DNA of 64,000 bases from Bradyrhizobium sp. AUGA SZCCT0283. GTDB lineage: Bacteria > Pseudomonadota > Alphaproteobacteria > Rhizobiales > Xanthobacteraceae. Every line of letters begins with the position of its first letter. Position 1 is the first letter of the stretch. The position numbers were made by a program, and so were the translations under genes. The DNA is taken from positions 62,001 to 126,000 of the forward strand of contig NZ_JAFCLU010000005.1 of the NCBI RefSeq assembly GCF_018130385.1. Direction: 5' to 3'. Shown here piece after piece: positions 36,780-45,164 of this stretch. A model generated the notes under the pieces. The model ran no database searches, was not told where the DNA came from, and was given only the letters and a program-made list of their open reading frames with translations.

Positions 36780-37202
36780 ATGACCATGACCAAGTCCTAT
36801 GCCGGCGGATGTGCCTGCGGCGCGATCCGCTATGAGACGAGCAGCACACCCATCGTCGAGAGCCACTGCCAATGCCGCGATTGCCAACAACGAAGCGGCA
36901 CGGGGCATGGATCCTATCTGGTCTTCCCCCGGCGAGCCGATGTGAGCATTACGGGTGAAGCGAAAGACTGGCGGGTCGCGGGCGACAGCGGGAACGAAAA
37001 GGTCCACGCCTTCTGCCCGACCTGCGGAACGCCGGTCTACCTGACATTCGTCGCCATGCCGGAACTGATAGCGGTTCACGCGACCAGCCTTGACGATCCA
37101 GGCCAGTTCAATCCGCAACTTGTCACGTACGGCATCCGCGGCCATGCCTGGGACGCGATGGATTCCTCGCTGCAGACATTCGAGCGAATGCCGCCTGGTT
37201 AA
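36780..37202 (+). CDS. GFA-domain zinc protein (formaldehyde-activating-like)
   Basis: 140 residues. Zinc-binding cysteines appear in the family order: GGCACGAIRY, CQCRDCQ, and CPTCGTPVYL. GFA/CENP-V proteins include the glutathione S-(hydroxymethyl) synthase Gfa, but most are uncharacterised. Three ATG codons follow in the same frame (36774, 36780, 36786); the middle one has the best distance to GGAG. It is the third gene of the ArsR operon. No terminator was seen after it. Confidence 0.88.
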   Translation: MTMTKSYAGGCACGAIRYETSSTPIVESHCQCRDCQQRSGTGHGSYLVFPRRADVSITGEAKDWRVAGDSGNEKVHAFCPTCGTPVYLTFVAMPELIAVHATSLDDPGQFNPQLVTYGIRGHAWDAMDSSLQTFERMPPG

Positions 37203-37238
37203 GTGTTGCCGGGAGATTCCAGCGCCTCTGATCGGGGC

Positions 37239-38195
37239 CTAGGTGTGGTCGCGCTTGCTCCTGCGGCTGTTTCCCTTCGCCGGCCAGCGCCCTTCGTCGA
37301 CGGCGGCGCGGACGATCTCGGTCATCGTCTTGCGCACTTCGATGAACGCCTTGGTCTGCGGCCGGTCCGCGAGCGCAATTAGTGCAAGCGAGCGCGTCAG
37401 CGGCGGATCGATGATGCGGCGCGCGTGATATTTCTCCGCCGCCAGGTCGGCGAGGACGGTGGCGCGCGAGAGGATCGCGCATCCCAGTCCCGCCTCGAGC
37501 GCCATTCGCAATGCCGACAATGAATCGACTTCGAGCGTCTCGCTCGGCGTGATCTGATTGCGCAGAACCTGGGTCTGGATGATGGCGCGCGAGGCCGGGA
37601 TCGGCGTCAGTCCAACCACGCTTCGTTGCGGAATGGCGGAGAAGGCGATCGGACCGGATGACCGGCCGATCAGGCTCGGATGCCCGACGAGATAGAGCTG
37701 TTCGTCGTGCAGCGACTCGACGTCGAGGCGGGCATCCCTCGGCGGATTATAGGCGAGCGCGAGATCGACTGTCCCTGAGAAGACGCGCTCGACCAGCGCC
37801 GGCGACAGCGCCTCGACGACCGTCAGATGGACGCCCGGGGAGTTCTTGCGCACCGCCTTCATGACATCGAGCGCAACCATCGAGAGCGCGGTATGGCTGA
37901 GGCCAATGCAGACGGGACCGGTCGCGGCCTCGTTATAGGTCCGCACGTCCTCCTCGGCCTTGCCGAGCGCCGAAAGCACGGCGCTGGCATGCTCGTAGAG
38001 CCGCCGGCCGGCCGCGGTCAGCGCGATGCCGCGTGGCCTTCGTTCGAGCAGCTTGACGCCCAGATCGGTTTCGAGGGCGGCGACGTGGTGGCTCAACGCC
38101 GACTGCGCGACGTTGAGGGTCTCGGCCGCCCGCGACAGCACGCCGGCGTCGGCGATGGCGATGAAATACCGGAGCTGCCGCAATCCGAGCGCCAC
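37239..38195 (-). CDS. LysR-family transcriptional regulator
   Basis: 318 residues with the N-terminal HTH (LRQLRYFIAIADAGVLSRAA, LNVAQSALSHHVAALE) and a C-terminal periplasmic-binding-like effector domain. It is divergent from the HMG-CoA-lyase-like operon and almost certainly regulates it; the inducer is probably the transported or activated acid. The tail after about residue 300 is basic (KGNSRRSKRDHT). Confidence 0.93.
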   Translation of the reverse strand: MALGLRQLRYFIAIADAGVLSRAAETLNVAQSALSHHVAALETDLGVKLLERRPRGIALTAAGRRLYEHASAVLSALGKAEEDVRTYNEAATGPVCIGLSHTALSMVALDVMKAVRKNSPGVHLTVVEALSPALVERVFSGTVDLALAYNPPRDARLDVESLHDEQLYLVGHPSLIGRSSGPIAFSAIPQRSVVGLTPIPASRAIIQTQVLRNQITPSETLEVDSLSALRMALEAGLGCAILSRATVLADLAAEKYHARRIIDPPLTRSLALIALADRPQTKAFIEVRKTMTEIVRAAVDEGRWPAKGNSRRSKRDHT

Positions 38196-38206
38196 TGAAT
38201 TCGCTC

Positions 38207-38224
38207 CTGATATCTAATTATCAG
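38207..38224. promoter_or_regulatory. LysR-type binding site in the divergent promoter
   Basis: CTGATA (38207-38212) and TATCAG (38219-38224) form a perfect inverted repeat around TCTAAT, and inside it is a T-N11-A pattern, the classical LysR box. It lies a few bases upstream of the regulator's start and about 100 bases upstream of the divergent operon. Confidence 0.6.
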
Positions 38225-38318
38225 AACAGAATGATCTTCATATTATATTTGTCAGATGTCTACGCCCGCGGCAAGCTGGGTTCACAACCAATAAAACCAT
38301 CCGGAGGAGCGCCGGCAT

Positions 38319-39275
38319 ATGGACCTGCCGAGCAGCGTCGTCATCAGCGAGGAGGGGCCCCGCGAAGGCTTTCAGATCGAACCGGATCCGATCGCAACCG
38401 CGGACAAGATCGCGCTGATCGACGCGCTCTCCGCCTGCGGCCTCCGCCGCATCCAGATCGCCTCGTTTGTCAATCCCAAGCACGTTCCGGGCTGGGCCGA
38501 TGCCGAGGCCGTCGTGCAAGGATTCGCTGCGCGTGAAGGCGTCGAATACTCCGCGGTGTGGTTCAATGAGGCCGGGATGCAGCGCGCGCTCGCATTCAAG
38601 AGTAAACTCACCCTTGCCGGATTCATTTCACTGAGCGCGTCCGAACCGTTCGCGATCAAAAACCTCAATCGCGACCGGGCCGGACAGATCGACGCGATGC
38701 GCCAATATGTGCGGGTGCATCGGGAAGCCGGCGTGCCGATTGCCAAGATCATCGTCATGGCCGCCTTTGGCTGCAATTTTGCCGGAGATATCTCGCCCGC
38801 AAAAGTTGTCGAGACGGTTGCGGATGCGCGCACCATCGCGCGCGAAGCCGGTGTCGAGGTGCAGGACGTCACGCTCGCAGACTCCATGGGCTGGGCCACG
38901 CCCAGGCGCGTCGCGGACGCCATCGGCACTGTTCGGGATCGCTTCGACGATGTGCGGATCGCCCTTCATCTCCACGACACGCGCGGGCAAGGCATCGCCT
39001 GCGCCTATGAGGGCCTGCGGCTCGGCGTCACGGCTTTCGATGCGGCGGTAGCCGGGCTCGGCGGCTGTCCGTTTGCCGGCCAGCCGGGGGCGCCGGGCAA
39101 CATCGCCACCGAAGAACTCGCGCTGCTGTGCGAGGAGATGGGTATCTCGACCGGCCTGAACATCGAGGCGCTGATCGAGGCCGGGCGGCTGGCCGAGCGG
39201 ATCGTCAGGCACCGGCTGCCGAGCGCCGCACTGCGATCGGGAACGCTCGCCGCATTCAGGAGACGGGCTGCATGA
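38319..39275 (+). CDS. Hydroxymethylglutaryl-CoA lyase-like enzyme
   Basis: 318 residues of the HMGL-like TIM-barrel family. The catalytic Arg segment EEGPREGFQIE, HLHDTRGQGIA, and the cysteine loop AGLGGCPFAGQPGAPGN (C250) are all present. HMG-CoA lyase cleaves to acetyl-CoA and acetoacetate; related enzymes split other 3-hydroxyacyl-CoAs, so the exact substrate is open. GGAGGAG precedes the ATG. The CoA transferase start overlaps its stop in ATGA. Confidence 0.9.
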   Translation: MDLPSSVVISEEGPREGFQIEPDPIATADKIALIDALSACGLRRIQIASFVNPKHVPGWADAEAVVQGFAAREGVEYSAVWFNEAGMQRALAFKSKLTLAGFISLSASEPFAIKNLNRDRAGQIDAMRQYVRVHREAGVPIAKIIVMAAFGCNFAGDISPAKVVETVADARTIAREAGVEVQDVTLADSMGWATPRRVADAIGTVRDRFDDVRIALHLHDTRGQGIACAYEGLRLGVTAFDAAVAGLGGCPFAGQPGAPGNIATEELALLCEEMGISTGLNIEALIEAGRLAERIVRHRLPSAALRSGTLAAFRRRAA

Positions 39276-40489
39276 CGACTTCCTCCAGGCCGCTCGCGGG
39301 GCTGAAGGTGCTCGATTTCGGTCACACCATCATGGGGCCGTGCGCCGGCGTCGTCTTTGCCGATCTCGGCGCCGACGTGGTGAAGATCGAGCCGGCCGAC
39401 GGCGATCCGACGCGGCGGTTGCCGGGCTTTGCCGCCGGCTTCTTCGCGACCTACAACCGCAACAAGCGCTCGATCGCGATCGACCTGAAACGGCCCGAGG
39501 GACAGGCGATCGTGCATCGGCTCGTCAGGGATGCCGATGTCGTGCTGGAGAATTTCGGCCCGGGAACGATCGAACGGCTGAAATGCGGTTGGGAGGATTT
39601 GCGCAAGATCAACCCGCGCCTCGTCTATCTCTCGATGAAAGGTTTCCTGAAGGGACCGTACGAGAACCGCGGCGCGCTCGACGAGGTGGTGCAGATGCAA
39701 TCCGGCCTCGCCTACATGACCGGGCCGCCGGGCCGGCCGTTGCGTGCCGGTGCACCTGTCATCGACATTCTCGGCAGCGTGTTCGGCGTGGTGGCAGCAC
39801 TGGCCGCGCTTCGCGAGCGCGACGCCACCGGCATCGGGCAGAAGGTCGCCAGTTCCCTTTTCGAAAGCGCGACGTTCATGCTCGGCGCGATCGTCGTCGG
39901 CAGCGCCGTGACCGGCGCACCGTTGCCGCCGATGCCGGCCCGCAAGAACGCCTGGGGCGTGTACGACGTTTTCACCGCGTCCGATGGCGGCCAGGTCTTC
40001 ATCGGCTGCACGTCGGATGGACACTGGCAACGCTTCTGCGAGACCTTCGGATTCGACGACTGGCGCGACGATCCACGGCTTGCGGGCAATTCCAATCGTT
40101 GCGAGGCGCGCGAGTGGATGCTGCCCGAACTGGAGCGGCGGATCACGAAATTGCCGCTTAATGAAATCCTCGAAAAGTGCGAGGCGGCACGGGTGGCCTA
40201 TTCGCGGGTTGGACGACCTGACGAATTGTCGATCGATCCGCATCTGCTCGCCCATGGCGGCCTGCTTGCGACAGCCGTTTCCGGACTAGGCGGCGGACCG
40301 TTGGTCGGCATCCCCGCGCTTCCGGTGGAGTTCGGCGACGGCCGCGAACGCGCTGGCCTCGACCGCCAGCCGCCGAAGATCGGCGAGCACGCTGACGAAA
40401 TTCTGCGGGCGGCCGGGTATTCGGAGCATGAAATTATCGAACTGCGCGCGGCGGGCGTACTGGGCGAGGCCGCGAGCCTGCCCGCATAG
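39272..40489 (+). CDS. CaiB/BaiF family CoA transferase
   Basis: 405 residues of the class III CoA transferase family, which moves CoA between acids by an aspartyl intermediate. Features: LAGLKVLDFGHTIMGP, LGADVVKIEPADGDP, YNRNKRSIAIDLKRPEG, and the region holding the catalytic Asp, GALDEVVQMQSG. It overlaps the lyase gene by four bases, so it most likely makes that enzyme's CoA thioester. Donor CoA ester unknown. The longer open frame starting at 39128 lies inside the lyase gene and is rejected. Confidence 0.93.
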   Translation: MTTSSRPLAGLKVLDFGHTIMGPCAGVVFADLGADVVKIEPADGDPTRRLPGFAAGFFATYNRNKRSIAIDLKRPEGQAIVHRLVRDADVVLENFGPGTIERLKCGWEDLRKINPRLVYLSMKGFLKGPYENRGALDEVVQMQSGLAYMTGPPGRPLRAGAPVIDILGSVFGVVAALAALRERDATGIGQKVASSLFESATFMLGAIVVGSAVTGAPLPPMPARKNAWGVYDVFTASDGGQVFIGCTSDGHWQRFCETFGFDDWRDDPRLAGNSNRCEAREWMLPELERRITKLPLNEILEKCEAARVAYSRVGRPDELSIDPHLLAHGGLLATAVSGLGGGPLVGIPALPVEFGDGRERAGLDRQPPKIGEHADEILRAAGYSEHEIIELRAAGVLGEAASLPA

Positions 40490-40568
40490 AAGCGAACTAG
40501 AAGAAGCGGACAAGACGAGCGGTCCAACCGCCTCGCGCAACGCAACATGGACAGGGAGGAGGCGGAGT

Positions 40569-41564
40569 ATGATTTCCGGCAAACTGGTTCGAGCGAAAGC
40601 TCGCATCCTCGGTATGGCGACCGTGGCTCTTGCGCTGAGCGCGATCGTATTGCCTGCAAAGGCGCAACCATTTCCGTCGCGATCGATTACGATCCTGGTG
40701 GGCTATTCCGCGGGAGGGCAGGCCGACGCCCTGGCCCGGATCGTGGGCAAGCAACTTGGTGAGAACCTCAAAGTATCCGTCGTCATCGAGAACAAGACAG
40801 GGGCCAATGGCATGATCGCGGCCCAGGCGGCCGCGCGCGCCGAGCCTGACGGATACACCATCCTCATGGTGACGGATGCGATGGTCACCATCGATCCGCA
40901 CCTCGCCACCAGCAACCACTTCGACCTTTCGAAGGCGATGGAGCCGGTCATCAGCGTCGCATGGGCGCCGCTGCTGCTTGCCGCGGCCAACAATGTGCCG
41001 GCGAATTCGGTCGCCGAGCTGGTCGCGCTGGGCAAGCAAAAGACGCAGAATTTGAGTTTCGGCAGCTCGGGCAGTTCGACGCCGCACCGCCTCGCCGGCG
41101 AGATGCTGCAGAAGTACGGTGACTTCACCATGACCCACATTCCCTACAAGGGAACGGCGGCCTCGGTGAACGATCTCTTGGGCGGGCAGATACCGCTGCT
41201 GTTCGGCGCACCGACAGCGGTGGAGCCGCTGGCGACGGCGGGCAAGATCAAGGTGCTCGGCGTCACATCGGAAAAGCGTTTCCCGTTGCTGCCCAACGTG
41301 CCGGCCATCAGCGAAACCTTTCCGGAGTTCAAGATCATCAGCTATATCGGGTTCATGCTCCCAAGGAACACGCCCAGGCCGGTGATCGCTGCCGTGAACA
41401 AGGAGATGAACCAGATACTTGCAACGGATTCGATGCGCGCCTGGCTGGACAAGCAGGGCATGGTCGCCGTCGGCGGTACGCCTGATGATTTCAAACGCCA
41501 GATCGAGGTCGACTATCAGGCGCGCGGTGAACTCGTCCGAGCTCTCGGCATTACCGGCGAGTGA
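40569..41564 (+). CDS. Bug-family (TctC-type) periplasmic binding protein
   Basis: 331 residues. Signal peptide (MATVALALSAIVLPAKAQ), then the Bug hallmarks PFPSRSITILVGYSAGGQADALAR, ENKTGANGMIAAQAAARAEPDGYT and HIPYKGTAASVNDLLGGQ. Bug proteins bind carboxylates for tripartite tricarboxylate transporters. There is no tctA/tctB permease in the window, as is common for Bug proteins, so it may use a distant permease or act as a sensor. GGAGGAGGCGGAGT lies before the ATG. It is the third gene of the LysR-controlled unit. Confidence 0.93.
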   Translation: MISGKLVRAKARILGMATVALALSAIVLPAKAQPFPSRSITILVGYSAGGQADALARIVGKQLGENLKVSVVIENKTGANGMIAAQAAARAEPDGYTILMVTDAMVTIDPHLATSNHFDLSKAMEPVISVAWAPLLLAAANNVPANSVAELVALGKQKTQNLSFGSSGSSTPHRLAGEMLQKYGDFTMTHIPYKGTAASVNDLLGGQIPLLFGAPTAVEPLATAGKIKVLGVTSEKRFPLLPNVPAISETFPEFKIISYIGFMLPRNTPRPVIAAVNKEMNQILATDSMRAWLDKQGMVAVGGTPDDFKRQIEVDYQARGELVRALGITGE

Positions 41565-41586
41565 GCGAGGGAGCGCCGTCGTCTCT

Positions 41587-42033
41587 TCAAGCGCCCTTTG
41601 GTTTCTTCCGGGCCGCGCGCGCCGAAACGTTCAGCGCCGCGGCCTCGCGAATGAGCGCCTTCAACGCCTTTTCATCGATCCTGTCGCCCTGATGGAAATC
41701 GATGGCGCGCCTGGTGTTGCCTTCGAGGCTTGAGTTGAAGAGGTCTGTTGGGTCGTCCAGCGCGGCGCCCCTGGCGAAGGTCATCTTCACGACGGCCTTG
41801 TAGGTCTCGCCGGTGCAGATGATGCCGTTGTGCTCCCACACCGGAACGCCCCGCCACTTCCACTCCTCGACCACGTCGGGGACGGCCTGCTTGATGATGC
41901 TCCTGATACGCGCAAGCATATCGCCGCGCCAATCGCCCAGCTCCTTGATTCTCGCATCGATATGCTGAGAGGGAGAGGCTCCTGCTTTTGCTTCGTTCGC
42001 GCCGCTCTTCTTCATACTTGTCGCTTTTTTCAT
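41587..42033 (-). CDS. DUF1801 protein
   Basis: 148 residues. A Lys/Ser-rich start is followed by a DUF1801 domain: SQHIDARIKELGDWRGDMLARIRSII, VPDVVEEWKWRGVPVWEHNG, and AVVKMTFARGAALDDP. The family has a YdhG/frataxin-like alpha/beta fold; function unknown. It is separated by 17 bases from a second DUF1801 gene and belongs to the ArsR unit beginning at 43542. The open frame upstream of the ATG at 42033 overlaps that gene and is rejected. Confidence 0.85.
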   Translation of the reverse strand: MKKATSMKKSGANEAKAGASPSQHIDARIKELGDWRGDMLARIRSIIKQAVPDVVEEWKWRGVPVWEHNGIICTGETYKAVVKMTFARGAALDDPTDLFNSSLEGNTRRAIDFHQGDRIDEKALKALIREAAALNVSARAARKKPKGA

Positions 42034-42050
42034 GACTGTTATCGCTCCGC

Positions 42051-42515
42051 TCACAGTCGTTCGCCGGGCACTTGGCTGGCTTGCTTCACCCAGGCGGCGA
42101 ACTGCGCTTCGTCGAGCTGGTGATCCTCGGGGATGTCGAGGTAGCGCACTTCCTTCTGTTTGGATTCGCCCGGAGGAAGAGGGCGCAGTGATGTGCCGCG
42201 GAAGAAGGCCACTTTGACGTACTTCGTGAAGCAGTGAAAGCTGAGGAACCAGCCTTGGTCTCCTTGGCCCCCGACGCCATAGAAGGGCGAGTTCCATTTG
42301 ACGGCCTTGCGCACGCCGGGAACGGTACGCACGATGAGGGCGTCGAGGTGGCGTCCGACGTCGCGTTTCCAGCCCGGCATGGCCGCGATGTAGGCCTGCA
42401 CGGGAGCGTCGCCGTCCCCCTTCGCGATCTGAGGATTGCCGCCTGAGAGGAGGGCAGGCTTTGCGGCGGCCTTCCTTGCTACCTTCGCCGACTTCGCGGA
42501 CGTCTTGCCGGCCAT
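42051..42515 (-). CDS. Second DUF1801 protein
   Basis: 154 residues. An Ala/Lys-rich linker (AKSAKVARKAAAKPALLSGG) leads into the DUF1801 domain with VQAYIAAMPGWKRDVGRHLDALI, VPGVRKAVKWNSPFYGVGG and FHCFTKYVKVAFFRGTSLRP. Its sequence differs from the adjacent DUF1801 protein, so this is an old pair and not a recent duplication. It starts four bases after the stop of the small membrane protein gene. Confidence 0.87.
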   Translation of the reverse strand: MAGKTSAKSAKVARKAAAKPALLSGGNPQIAKGDGDAPVQAYIAAMPGWKRDVGRHLDALIVRTVPGVRKAVKWNSPFYGVGGQGDQGWFLSFHCFTKYVKVAFFRGTSLRPLPPGESKQKEVRYLDIPEDHQLDEAQFAAWVKQASQVPGERL

Positions 42516-42519
42516 GGTG

Positions 42520-42747
42520 TCACACCTGTCCGCTGATGCCTCGCGCGCCGCGCAACTTGGCGGCATACGGCAGCACGAACATGTACAGACCCGTGAACAG
42601 GAGCAAAAACAGCGGGAGCAGCGGCGAGTAGACGATCAAGGTCGGAGGTTCCCCCAATCCCATGGCGACGAAGTTGGCGATGACGGTCGCCGTAAAGACG
42701 ATCGACAGCCAGCGGTGGATTTGCCGAACCCAGTTATTCCAATTCAA
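42520..42747 (-). CDS. Small two-helix membrane protein
   Basis: 75 residues from TTG. Two hydrophobic helices, WLSIVFTATVIANFVAMGL and LIVYSPLLPLFLLLFTGLYMFVL, with an amphipathic start RQIHRW resembling the first helix of PepSY-type membrane proteins. The TTG is supported by AAAGGAGGT five bases before it, the strongest ribosome binding site of this operon. It lies between the AHSA1 and DUF1801 genes with short gaps, so it is part of the unit. Function unknown. Confidence 0.72.
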   Translation of the reverse strand: MNWNNWVRQIHRWLSIVFTATVIANFVAMGLGEPPTLIVYSPLLPLFLLLFTGLYMFVLPYAAKLRGARGISGQV

Positions 42748-42790
42748 TGAGACCTCCTTTGAAACGAACCAAAGCGCGACGCGGCAGATT

Positions 42791-43222
42791 TCAATCCGCC
42801 CGCGCCAAAACCTCCTCCAGCTTCGCGAAGAACTGCTGCCATCCGACCTTGGCGCCGCCAAAGGCCTGCTTCTGATCCGGCCGGAAGCCCGACTGCTCCA
42901 TGCGCAGCAAGGTCCCCGTGCGCGTTGGCGTGAGCGTAAACGTCACCACGCTCTGCAGATTGAAGGCCGCATCCTCGTGCCTGAAATTCCAAGTATAGGA
43001 CAGCGCCTTGTTCGGTTCGAGGGCGAGCACCTCGCAGTCCAGCACGCCGCCCCAGTCGCCGCGAAGATTGAAATGATGACCCACGACTGGCTTGAAGTCG
43101 TTCTTCATCAACCATTCCTCGATCAAATGCGGTTGCGTGAGCGCGCGCCAGAGTTTTTCCGGCGGATGCGGCATCTCACGTTCGACGACGACGGTGCGTG
43201 TTTCAGTCGCTGTATTGGTCAT
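42791..43222 (-). CDS. SRPBCC/AHSA1-domain protein
   Basis: 143 residues: VVVEREMPHPPEKLWRALTQ, HLIEEWLMKNDFKPVVGHHF, YTWNFRHEDAAFNLQSVVTF, and the C-terminal helix GGAKVGWQQFFAKLEEVLA. Same fold family as the protein at 36279, though clearly different in sequence. The start codon overlaps the arsR stop in ATGA. Ligand unknown. Confidence 0.92.
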   Translation of the reverse strand: MTNTATETRTVVVEREMPHPPEKLWRALTQPHLIEEWLMKNDFKPVVGHHFNLRGDWGGVLDCEVLALEPNKALSYTWNFRHEDAAFNLQSVVTFTLTPTRTGTLLRMEQSGFRPDQKQAFGGAKVGWQQFFAKLEEVLARAD

Positions 43223-43542
43223 TGGTCCATCCGTTTGAGCAGATCTTCGAGATCGTCGAATTTCCTCTGCCAGAACCCTGCCATCTCGCTCGTCCAGTCG
43301 ATCAGCGGGGCCAGGGCGCCGAGCTGCGCGCTGTAATGCGTCTGTCGGCCTTCGTGGCGGTCGCGCACCAGCCCGGCCTGCTTGAGAATGCCGAGATGTT
43401 TTGAGACGGCCGGTTGCGAGACCCCGGCCCGCGCCGTCAGGGCTCCCACCGTCTGCTCTCCTTCGCGGCACAGGCGCTCGAAGATTGCCCGACGGGTCGG
43501 ATCGGCGAGTGTTCTGAACAGCACATCGTGGGCGTTCGGCAT
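43219..43542 (-). CDS. ArsR-family transcriptional repressor
   Basis: 107 residues: LFRTLADPTRRAIFERLC, the recognition helix ARAGVSQPAVSKHLGILKQAGLV, and the wing RDRHEGRQTHYSAQ. It lacks a metal-binding CxC box. The first gene of a five-gene unit (arsR, AHSA1, membrane protein, two DUF1801), with a palindrome just upstream of its start. The C-terminal tail WTSEMAGFWQRKFDDLEDLL is the usual extension for ArsR proteins next to AHSA1 genes. Confidence 0.93.
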   Translation of the reverse strand: MPNAHDVLFRTLADPTRRAIFERLCREGEQTVGALTARAGVSQPAVSKHLGILKQAGLVRDRHEGRQTHYSAQLGALAPLIDWTSEMAGFWQRKFDDLEDLLKRMDQ

Positions 43543-43551
43543 CTAAGATCG

Positions 43552-43567
43552 ATAACCTATGGGTTAT
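43552..43567. promoter_or_regulatory. Likely operator ATAACC-N4-GGTTAT
   Basis: A perfect 6-base inverted repeat around TATG, 10 bases upstream of the arsR start codon on the minus strand. AT-rich palindromes of this form are typical ArsR-family operators, and this position would block transcription of the whole unit. Confidence 0.55.
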
Positions 43568-43869
43568 TGATTGACGCATAACCGCAGAGGTATGGATTAG
43601 TCAAGCGGGAAAATGTCGAGCGGCATGATGATCCTTCTCACAGGAACGGTCGGACCAACGGGCCCGTATGGTGTGGCGTGACCTTGGCCACGACGTGGCG
43701 ATGGGTTCGGAGACCACGGCCGCAGTTATACTCCGCTGGTTATGCATTATCGCCTGGCCCTGCCGCCGTCTCGCGAACCAGAGCTGGGAGCGAACGCCGA
43801 TGGTAAGGTCGTTGGCTCGTTGTCGAAGACGGGCGGCATAACCATCTATGGGCAGGGAGGTGAGGTCTT
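43568..43869. other. Intergenic stretch, no credible gene
   Basis: About 300 bases between the divergent ArsR unit and a methyltransferase. A short frame at 43742 has no ribosome binding site or domain. The promoter of the ArsR unit must lie at its left edge. Confidence 0.45.
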
Positions 43870-44505
43870 ATGGAAGATGCCAGCCGTCAGGCCCATTGGG
43901 AGAACGTCTACACGACGAAGGGCGAGAACGAGGTCAGCTGGTTTCAGCAAAGTCCGGCGCCGTCGCTCGAATTGATCGTGCAGGCCGGCGCCACCCACGC
44001 GTCGGCGATCATCGACATTGGCGGCGGCGCTTCGCGGCTGGTCGACCATCTCGTCGAGCAGGGATTTGAGGATGTTACCGTGCTCGATCTGTCAGGCGTG
44101 GCGCTGGCTGCCGCCAAAAGCCGCCTTGAGAGCCGCCTTGGCGCCCGCGCCGAGCGCGTTAGCTGGATTGTCGCGGACGCCACGACATGGGAGCCGGTCA
44201 GGCCCTACGATATCTGGCACGACCGGGCGGCGTTCCACTTTCTCACCGACGAGAAAGACCGCGCCGCCTATATTGAGCGCCTCGGGCGGGGCCTCAAAAT
44301 CGGGGGGCACGCCATCATCGCCACCTTCGCGCTCGACGGCCCCGAAAAGTGCGGCGGCCTGCCGGTCGCCGGCTATGACAGCGCGAGCCTCGGACGGACG
44401 CTCGGCGCCACGTTCAAGCTGGTCCACACGCAGCGGCACGAACACGCGACCCCGTGGGACTCCCGACAGATCTTCCAGTTCAGCGTATTCAGGCGCGAGA
44501 GCTGA
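43870..44505 (+). CDS. Class I SAM-dependent methyltransferase
   Basis: 211 residues. N-terminal HWENVYTTKGENEVSWFQQ is characteristic of a bacterial methyltransferase group also seen near metal and thiol genes. SAM motif I is IIDIGGGASRLVDHL, followed by VTVLDLSGVAL and WIVADATTW. Substrate unknown; IWHDRAAFHFLTDEKDR is the usual post-motif segment of this group. It converges on the copper-storage-like gene. Confidence 0.88.
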   Translation: MEDASRQAHWENVYTTKGENEVSWFQQSPAPSLELIVQAGATHASAIIDIGGGASRLVDHLVEQGFEDVTVLDLSGVALAAAKSRLESRLGARAERVSWIVADATTWEPVRPYDIWHDRAAFHFLTDEKDRAAYIERLGRGLKIGGHAIIATFALDGPEKCGGLPVAGYDSASLGRTLGATFKLVHTQRHEHATPWDSRQIFQFSVFRRES

Positions 44506-44529
44506 CTCTGATCCGCAGGCCACCGCGCG

Positions 44530-44934
44530 TTATTGCGCCATACCGCGGGACACCTCCTGACAGGCCTCCATGCAGCGGCGACAGCTTTCCGCACAGATGC
44601 GGCAATGTTCATGCATGGCGGCGTGCTTCTGGCATTCCTCCGCGCAAAGCCGGCAGGCGGCGGCGCATACGCTGAGCATGCGGCGCATCACTTCGTCATC
44701 GAAACCTGTCCGGCGGGTCATGATGCGGCCGGTGATGTTGCAGATGTCGGCGCAATCCAGATCCAGTCGGATACATTGGGTCAGCTCCTGCACCATGCGC
44801 TCCGACAGGCAGGCGTCGGCGCAGGAGGTGCAGGTCTGGGCGCAGGAATAACATTCCTCGATACAGCGGATCAGGGCGTCGTTGATCTGGCCCTGGACGG
44901 CCGGGTGGGTGCCAATCATTTCGCGGGCGTGCAT
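44530..44934 (-). CDS. Cysteine-rich four-helix-bundle copper-binding protein (Csp/DUF326-like)
   Basis: 134 residues with 18 cysteines arranged in CxxxC/CxxC patterns along predicted helices: RCIEECYSCAQTC, SCADAC, DLDCADIC, VCAAACRLCAEEC, HCRICAESCRRCMEAC. Copper storage proteins of the Csp family hold many Cu(I) ions in such four-helix bundles. There is no signal peptide, so this would be a cytosolic Csp3-like form. The genes to its right encode a CusBA efflux system, which supports a copper role. Confidence 0.93.
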   Translation of the reverse strand: MHAREMIGTHPAVQGQINDALIRCIEECYSCAQTCTSCADACLSERMVQELTQCIRLDLDCADICNITGRIMTRRTGFDDEVMRRMLSVCAAACRLCAEECQKHAAMHEHCRICAESCRRCMEACQEVSRGMAQ

Positions 44935-45053
44935 GGCGGGCTCCTTGCTTGAGGGCCGGCCGCAAACGCGGCGGCCGCTCTTTTAAGCCGCGGCGATCGA
45001 AAATGTTCTGGTCCTCGGCAATAATGAATGCCGGCATCCTGAAGCAGACCCGC

Positions 45054-45067
45054 TTGATCCAACGCAA
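45054..45067 (+). promoter_or_regulatory. Candidate FNR/FixK-type box (TTGA-N6-GCAA)
   Basis: TTGATCCAACGCAA fits the degenerate FixK/NnrR pattern TTG[AC]-N6-[TG]CAA. It lies about 100 bases upstream of the small secreted copper-cluster gene. A TATACT follows too closely to form a class II promoter with it, so function is uncertain. Confidence 0.3.
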
Positions 45068-45164
45068 TGCGGTATACTCCAACTGGATTATGTTAACGAA
45101 ACCCGCGCTTTCGTGATGGAACCTGGCTTCCCATGATGGGCCGGATTATGCGAAAATTGTTCCC

